NCBI GenBank assembly: GCA_947426455.1
Contig: CANEEC010000006.1
Span: 1-38,349, forward strand
Length of the DNA stretch: 38,349 nt
Direction: 5' to 3'
Source: an uncultured Clostridia bacterium
Lineage (GTDB): Bacteria; Bacillota; Clostridia; Peptostreptococcales; Anaerovoracaceae
Position 1 is the first letter of the stretch. Each line of letters opens with the position of its first letter. Made by a program: the position numbers and the translations under genes. The notes beneath the pieces are model-generated. The model ran no database searches. It was not told the origin of the DNA and saw only the letters and a list, made by a program, of their open reading frames with translations. Positions 34,583-38,349 of this stretch are shown one piece after another.

Positions 34583-35179
34583 TTACTTTCTGCCGTTTAA
34601 GAATTCAGTCAGGAGATATTTGATTCCGTGAACCGCATGCTCGATCCCCACGGTGCTGTTGATGCTCACGTGATAATTCTGGCGCTCTCCCCATTTGTTC
34701 ATGGTGAAATAGTTATAGTAGGCGGCTCTCTGCTTATCGATCTGACGCAGGTGAGCCTCTAAATTGGGAAGATCCTCGCCGTAGTCGTTTTTCACCCTGG
34801 CAACCTTCTCTGCTACAGGCGCGTGGACGAATACATTGAAGCAGGCCGGATGATCCTTGAGAATGTAGTCAGCGCAGTTTCCCACGATAACGCAGGACTC
34901 TTTATCCGCCAGGTTCTGAATCAGCCGGGTCTTAGCCAGATAGATCTGATCCGGAACGGGTCGTTCCTTAATGGGCATATACATCTCATAGAAAGCGATA
35001 GGCGTTTTCTTTTCCGCCCATTCCTCCACAGTAGCCTGAGGCAGACCGCTTTCCTGAACCAAAAGATTGATGATCTGTTTATCGTAAAACGTAATCCCTA
35101 ATTCCTCTGCCAGCTTCTGTCCGATGAGGCGTCCGCCGGAACCGTATTCTCTGCTGATGGTAATGACATAGTTTCCCAT
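34583..35179 (-). CDS. Cytidylate kinase-like protein
   Basis: 198 residues. VITISREYGSGGRLIGQKLA is a P-loop of the cytidylate kinase-like family, followed by FYDKQIINLLVQESG. SCVIVGNCADYILKDHPACF and HAPVAEKVARV form the second nucleotide-binding part, and HVSINSTVGIEHAVHGIK the C-terminal region. Compared with true CMP kinase it is shorter and its role is unknown; members are common in Clostridia, sometimes several per genome. AAGGTGAAC lies upstream of the ATG. The 35180-35413 region holds no further gene. Confidence 0.88.
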   Translation of the reverse strand: MGNYVITISREYGSGGRLIGQKLAEELGITFYDKQIINLLVQESGLPQATVEEWAEKKTPIAFYEMYMPIKERPVPDQIYLAKTRLIQNLADKESCVIVGNCADYILKDHPACFNVFVHAPVAEKVARVKNDYGEDLPNLEAHLRQIDKQRAAYYNYFTMNKWGERQNYHVSINSTVGIEHAVHGIKYLLTEFLNGRK

Positions 35180-35413
35180 AAGTTCACCTTCTTTTCTTCG
35201 AAACCCCTATCTGTTTATTTTAATTTTATATTAACACAATTTTCTGTTAAATGCAATTCCTTATGAGCAATCTTCCGGCGGGAAATTCTCACGCCGCATT
35301 TCGTCGCGGTTGCATTTCATCATGGCCGATCACCGAAACGGTTTTTTGCAAAATTCATCAAACAGCAATGCGAATGGTCGAAAATAGTTGGCAGCAGAAT
35401 CCGCAAAAAACAC

Positions 35414-35442
35414 TTGCGGGATTTCGCATTTCATTATATGAT
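35414..35442 (+). promoter_or_regulatory. Promoter of tRNA-Arg
   Basis: TTGCGG (35414-35419), 17 bases, TATGAT (35437-35442), about 30 bases before the tRNA. The -10 is enclosed by a 9-bp inverted repeat: GATTTCGCA at 35420-35428 and TGCGAAATC at 35451-35459. Confidence 0.6.
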
Positions 35443-35471
35443 ATATGTTGTGCGAAATCGCACATCCATAT

Positions 35472-35548
35472 GCACCCGTAGCGCAGCTGGATAGCGCGTC
35501 AGACTCCGACTCTGAAGGCCGCAGGTTCGACTCCTGTCGGGTGTACCA
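35472..35548 (+). tRNA. tRNA-Arg, anticodon CCG
   Basis: 77 bases with a complete cloverleaf: acceptor GCACCCG/CGGGTGT (last pair G-U), D-stem GCGC/GCGC, anticodon stem TCAGA/TCTGA with loop CTCCGAC (anticodon CCG, codon CGG), and T-stem GCAGG/CCTGT with loop TTCGACT. The 3' CCA is encoded. A hairpin terminator follows at 35557. tRNA genes are common integration sites, and the genes after it look accessory. Confidence 0.97.
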
Positions 35549-35556
35549 AATGCAGC

Positions 35557-35604
35557 AAATCCGAACTCTCTTTTTGATAAAAGAGCGCTTCGGATTTGTT
35601 TTTT
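35557..35604 (+). terminator. Terminator of tRNA-Arg
   Basis: AAATCCGAA pairs with TTCGGATTT, with an inner CTCT/AGAG pairing and a run of T after the stem. Confidence 0.85.
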
Positions 35605-35677
35605 ATATTGCTTTATGTGTTATATGAGAAAAAGCGGCAAGTAAACCGTCGAAACAAAATTGCCTATAACGGCAAAA

Positions 35678-35821
35678 ATGCTCTTTGCGAGTTCGAATAC
35701 AGTTGATGTTTTTGCCGATATCGTGTATGCTGATGGCAACGGCCGCGCAGGCAGATTAATTATGTTTAAGGGATGTCTGAAATACAATGCGGATTTGGAC
35801 TATTTCAGGATTGCATACTGA
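35678..35821 (+). pseudogene. Possible Fic-domain remnant (47 codons)
   Basis: An open frame from ATG at 35678 to TGA at 35819-35821 contains DGNGRAGRLIMFKGCLKYN, which matches the Fic signature GNGRxGRLIMFKECL. The catalytic HPF just before it is missing and reads IVYA, and the flanking domain is absent. It lies between tRNA-Arg and the secreted protein gene and is preceded by no ribosome binding site. It is best explained as a decayed fragment of a Fic gene; chance resemblance is less likely but not excluded. Confidence 0.55.
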
Positions 35822-35845
35822 GCAAAAGGGAAAGCAGGATATCAA

Positions 35846-37069
35846 ATGAAAAAGAGATTCACAATTTTACTTTCGGCGGTGTTTCTGCTTTCGTTGGTGT
35901 TGCTTTCATCATCTTTTTTGATGCCCGAGTCCTCTCAGGTGATCAAATTTGAAAAAGCGGAGAAAAATACGGAAGGCTTTCACGAAATCAGGGCGGCGGA
36001 AAAAACATCCGACGGAGTCATATATTACAGCGGCGAAAGTATCTTCTGCGAAAAGGACGGCGCAGACGGAGGCGCCATAGAGCTTGCGGATGACGTCCGC
36101 TCCCTGTGGCGAGATGGAAGCGATATTTACTATACCAGCCACGATACGCTTTATACGTATGATCTCCTGACAGAAGAAACAAAGGAAATGGCGAAAAAGC
36201 CGTACATCATACTGGGAAAGTATGACGACAATATCATATCCTACCACGGCAAAAACATATATTCCATAAACGAAACGGGAAAAACAAAGATATTCAAGGA
36301 TGGATATTATTTGAACAGCGCCGTTCTCTATCACGGTAAAGTATACGGAATCCCGGCGTCCAATGTCTATGAATACGATCTTACTTCGCTGCGGTCGCAT
36401 AAAGTCACGGACAATCCGGAAGGCTCGTTTCTCAAAATGACAGACGACGAGCTTTATATCATGACGATGAACAGAAGCCTGGGGCCGTGTCATCTTACCT
36501 GTTCCAAAATGACAGACGAGGGACTTCAAAAAGAATTCGTCGTTAGAAATACGGAAATGATGGCGGGAGAAAGGTTTACGAAAGACGGTCTGTTTATCGC
36601 CACGCAAAAATCCTTTCGCGATTCGACCAAAGGAAATCTGCTGCTTTACATTCAGGATGGAAAAAAGATAAAGGTCGATGAGGATTGCAGCTATTATATG
36701 GCGGGCATCATCGATAACCAGCTCTGCTATTATAAAAACAAATATTCCTACGGGACGGGCGACAAGAATCTGACAACATTCTACCTGTACGACGGCAAGG
36801 AAAGCAAAGCAGCCTTCGATCTCGACGTCGGCTATTTTGAGGACATAGATGGTTTCGAATACGAGGACGGTCTTCTAATCGAAGTCGCCTACGAAATGTC
36901 CACCGATCTCTATCAATATGACGGAAAAACGCTCAGAAAGCTTGAAACGCCGGACAATTTCTATCGCCTTATCGCCGTAGACATCATAGACGATAAGGCG
37001 TATATCCGATACAGTGACGGCGAAGAGTCCATGGAGGAAGTCGGGGTCATCATCCACCTCGATCATTGA
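35846..37069 (+). CDS. Secreted or lipid-free exported protein with beta-propeller-like repeats
   Basis: 407 residues, apparently complete. The N-terminal KKRFTILLSAVFLLSLVLLS is a signal peptide or anchor. The remainder is a series of strands with repeated Asp/Gly turns, such as SDGVIYYSGESIFCE, DGSDIYYTSHDTLYTYD, DDNIISYHGKNIYSINE and DDELYIMTMN, typical of DUF5050-type propellers. No catalytic motif is seen. The AAGGGAAAGCAGG upstream gives a modest ribosome binding site. Its base composition is lower in G+C than nearby housekeeping genes. It overlaps the last 7 bases of the converging XRE gene. Confidence 0.8.
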   Translation: MKKRFTILLSAVFLLSLVLLSSSFLMPESSQVIKFEKAEKNTEGFHEIRAAEKTSDGVIYYSGESIFCEKDGADGGAIELADDVRSLWRDGSDIYYTSHDTLYTYDLLTEETKEMAKKPYIILGKYDDNIISYHGKNIYSINETGKTKIFKDGYYLNSAVLYHGKVYGIPASNVYEYDLTSLRSHKVTDNPEGSFLKMTDDELYIMTMNRSLGPCHLTCSKMTDEGLQKEFVVRNTEMMAGERFTKDGLFIATQKSFRDSTKGNLLLYIQDGKKIKVDEDCSYYMAGIIDNQLCYYKNKYSYGTGDKNLTTFYLYDGKESKAAFDLDVGYFEDIDGFEYEDGLLIEVAYEMSTDLYQYDGKTLRKLETPDNFYRLIAVDIIDDKAYIRYSDGEESMEEVGVIIHLDH

Positions 37070-37566
37070 TTTTGAAAGTAGATTCCAACGATTGCGCCGA
37101 TGAAAGCCAGCGGCGCTATTCTAACGAATAACCACTCAAATGCGTGAAATGCAACGCCGATGACTGCGGTTTCGGGTTGACTGTAATCCCAATCCAAGTA
37201 AGGACTGTTTAACCCCACCAGAACTGCAAAAATAGCCACGATCCCCACACACAACAAGACAAAAAACCAGAAAATCGCTTTTTGCCTCGTCTTCTTTCTG
37301 TGCGCAAGCTGCAGATTTATAACCTCAAGCTTCTCGGAAATGGCTTTTAAGTCATCCGTTTTCGCCTCGGGAATGGTTTCTCCAAGCAATACGCTTACCG
37401 GTGTTTCAAAGACCTCCGATATGGAAATCAGCATATCGGCATCCGGAACCGAAAGGCCTTGCTCCCATTTGGAAATCGTCTGCCTCACCACATTCAGTTT
37501 GACCGCCAGTTCTTCCTGGGAAAGTCCTTTTGATTTTCGGATTGTTTTCATGTTTTCATTTAACAT
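37063..37566 (-). CDS. XRE-family regulator with C-terminal membrane segments
   Basis: 167 residues. The helix-turn-helix (about residues 5-60) includes KGLSQEELAVKLNVVRQTIS and WEQGLSVPDADMLISISEVF. A linker with PEAKTDDLKAISEKLEVI leads to two hydrophobic segments, FWFFVLLCVGIVAIFAVLVG and AVIGVAFHAFEWLFVRIAPL. Regulators of this type sit in the membrane and may respond to the envelope. AAAGGGGG lies upstream of the ATG. A small palindrome, ATGAAA-T-TTTCAT (37676-37688), lies between it and the Fic gene. Confidence 0.9.
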   Translation of the reverse strand: MLNENMKTIRKSKGLSQEELAVKLNVVRQTISKWEQGLSVPDADMLISISEVFETPVSVLLGETIPEAKTDDLKAISEKLEVINLQLAHRKKTRQKAIFWFFVLLCVGIVAIFAVLVGLNSPYLDWDYSQPETAVIGVAFHAFEWLFVRIAPLAFIGAIVGIYFQNQ

Positions 37567-37735
37567 TGGAAATGCCCCCTTTCGCTTCTATCTTACGAAG
37601 GAAAGTCCGTTGCGGCAAGCAACGTAAAGTAACATCATCACATATATTATTTAATTTCTGCTTTGCTACAAAAATATGAAATTTTCATGTTCAAAAAAGC
37701 CACAATAGTGATAGAATATCTCCCACGATTGTCAG

Positions 37736-37770
37736 TTAACTTTCAAAAACATTGACTTTTTGAAAGTTAA
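37736..37770. promoter_or_regulatory. Perfect 14-bp inverted repeat in the Fic promoter
   Basis: TTAACTTTCAAAAA and TTTTTGAAAGTTAA are exact reverse complements separated by CATTGAC. The -35 TTGACT (37752-37757) starts within the spacer and a -10 TAATAT (37775-37780) follows at 17 bases. The repeat covers the RNA polymerase -35 contact, as a repressor site would. Confidence 0.7.
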
Positions 37771-37813
37771 TCGGTAATATAATGCTAATAACAATTGAAA
37801 CAGAGGTGTTTTT

Positions 37814-38349
37814 ATGAAATATGAGATTCTCAGTAAACTGTACTACAAAGACAGAGATGTTTTTGAACAGGAATATGCCTCTCGAAAAAACAGTCCTTTA
37901 TCCGTTTCTCTTGGTTTTCACATCAAGGACTGGGAAGCTTTTTACTGTGCGATTCCCGAGTTTACCACCCTCCTGCCGCGCATTTATAAAAAGCACACGT
38001 ATTTACAGGCTCTGCGCTTCAACCTGCCGAACATCGCCTACGACTTTTACGAACGCCATTGCCTCATTGACGAGATCATGCTGACAAATGACATCGAAGG
38101 AATCCGAAGCACCAGAAAAGAGATTATCGACGTCTTAAACAGCGAGGTTCCCACAAATAAAACACAGCGGTTCGAGGGTCTGATCCACAAGTACGCCCTG
38201 CTCCTTGACGACTCTCCCTCCCACTATCACGTGGCGCTGAACAGTTCGCAGGATATCAGAAACATTTACAACGATATCGTTTTGGATGAGATCGACCCGG
38301 CAAACCGTCCCGATGGGGATATCTTCCGAAAGAGCGTCGCCGAGGTGAT
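37814..38349 (+). CDS. Fic family protein, N-terminal part (3' end outside window)
   Basis: At least 178 codons, cut by the window edge. AGAGGTG lies 7 bases before the ATG. LTNDIEGIRSTRKEI carries the inhibitory helix motif (S/T)xxxE(G/N), here TNDIEG, that folds over the active site in self-inhibited Fic enzymes. Later, KTQRFEGLIHKY and RPDGDIFRKSVAEV match the N-terminal and linker regions of the roughly 390-residue Fic proteins of Firmicutes. The catalytic HPFxxGNGR loop would lie beyond the edge. Fic enzymes usually attach AMP to target proteins. The perfect inverted repeat upstream suggests tight regulation. Confidence 0.88.
   Translation, partial: MKYEILSKLYYKDRDVFEQEYASRKNSPLSVSLGFHIKDWEAFYCAIPEFTTLLPRIYKKHTYLQALRFNLPNIAYDFYERHCLIDEIMLTNDIEGIRSTRKEIIDVLNSEVPTNKTQRFEGLIHKYALLLDDSPSHYHVALNSSQDIRNIYNDIVLDEIDPANRPDGDIFRKSVAEV

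Overview
The window reads as the chromosome of an anaerobic, Gram-positive-type bacterium, most likely a member of the Clostridia. This is inferred from gene content: a clostridial-style glycolytic run next to sigma-54, a cobalamin-dependent class II ribonucleotide reductase, VanZ, SEC-C and DUF4143 proteins, AAGGAGG-type ribosome binding sites, and an RND pump with no outer-membrane channel gene. Genes are densely packed, most start with ATG, and many convergent pairs share a hairpin terminator.

Layout: (1) 1-985, the 3' part of a DUF4143 ATPase gene (+). (2) 1004-6497 on the minus strand: trmL, rpoN, pgk, tpiA, eno and a small RelB-tail-like gene; gap is not here but stands alone at 20482-21498. 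(3) 6655-8544 (+): homoserine dehydrogenase and a SEC-C protein. (4) 8620-9550 (+): the strangest stretch. One promoter precedes four separate 23-28 residue hydrophobic peptide genes, each with its own strong ribosome binding site, closed by two hairpins. (5) 9617-12160 (-): a transporter and an amidohydrolase. (6) 12485-13117 (-): endonuclease III. (7) 13212-18234 (+): adaptor, RND pump and TetR, with two matching operators around the promoter. (8) 18257-19861 (+): DEAD-box helicase. (9) 19960-21498 (-): gap followed by a RelE-type toxin-antitoxin pair. (10) 21797-25426 (-): MalY/PatB aminotransferase and class II ribonucleotide reductase. (11) 25711-29704 (+): aconitase, isocitrate dehydrogenase and a GntR/FCD regulator, with two TTGTAT/ATACAA palindromes at the promoter. 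(12) 29806-31043 (-): XRE regulator, ECF sigma factor and a 32-residue secreted or membrane peptide. (13) 31304-35179: CBS-ACT protein, YdcF-like protein, VanZ-like protein and a cytidylate kinase-like protein. (14) 35414-38349: tRNA-Arg(CCG), a short remnant resembling a Fic active site, a secreted propeller-like protein, a membrane-bound XRE regulator and the start of an intact Fic gene with a long perfect inverted repeat in its promoter. This last block looks accessory.

How the genes work together: housekeeping carbon metabolism (lower glycolysis, and citrate to 2-oxoglutarate for glutamate) and nucleotide reduction alternate with small regulated modules. Three modules have a regulator gene and palindromes close together, so specific control can be proposed: TetR/RND, GntR/acn-icd, and XRE/sigma/peptide. 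The best candidates for something undescribed are the four-peptide cluster at 8911-9449 and the XRE-sigma-peptide cluster at 29806-31043.
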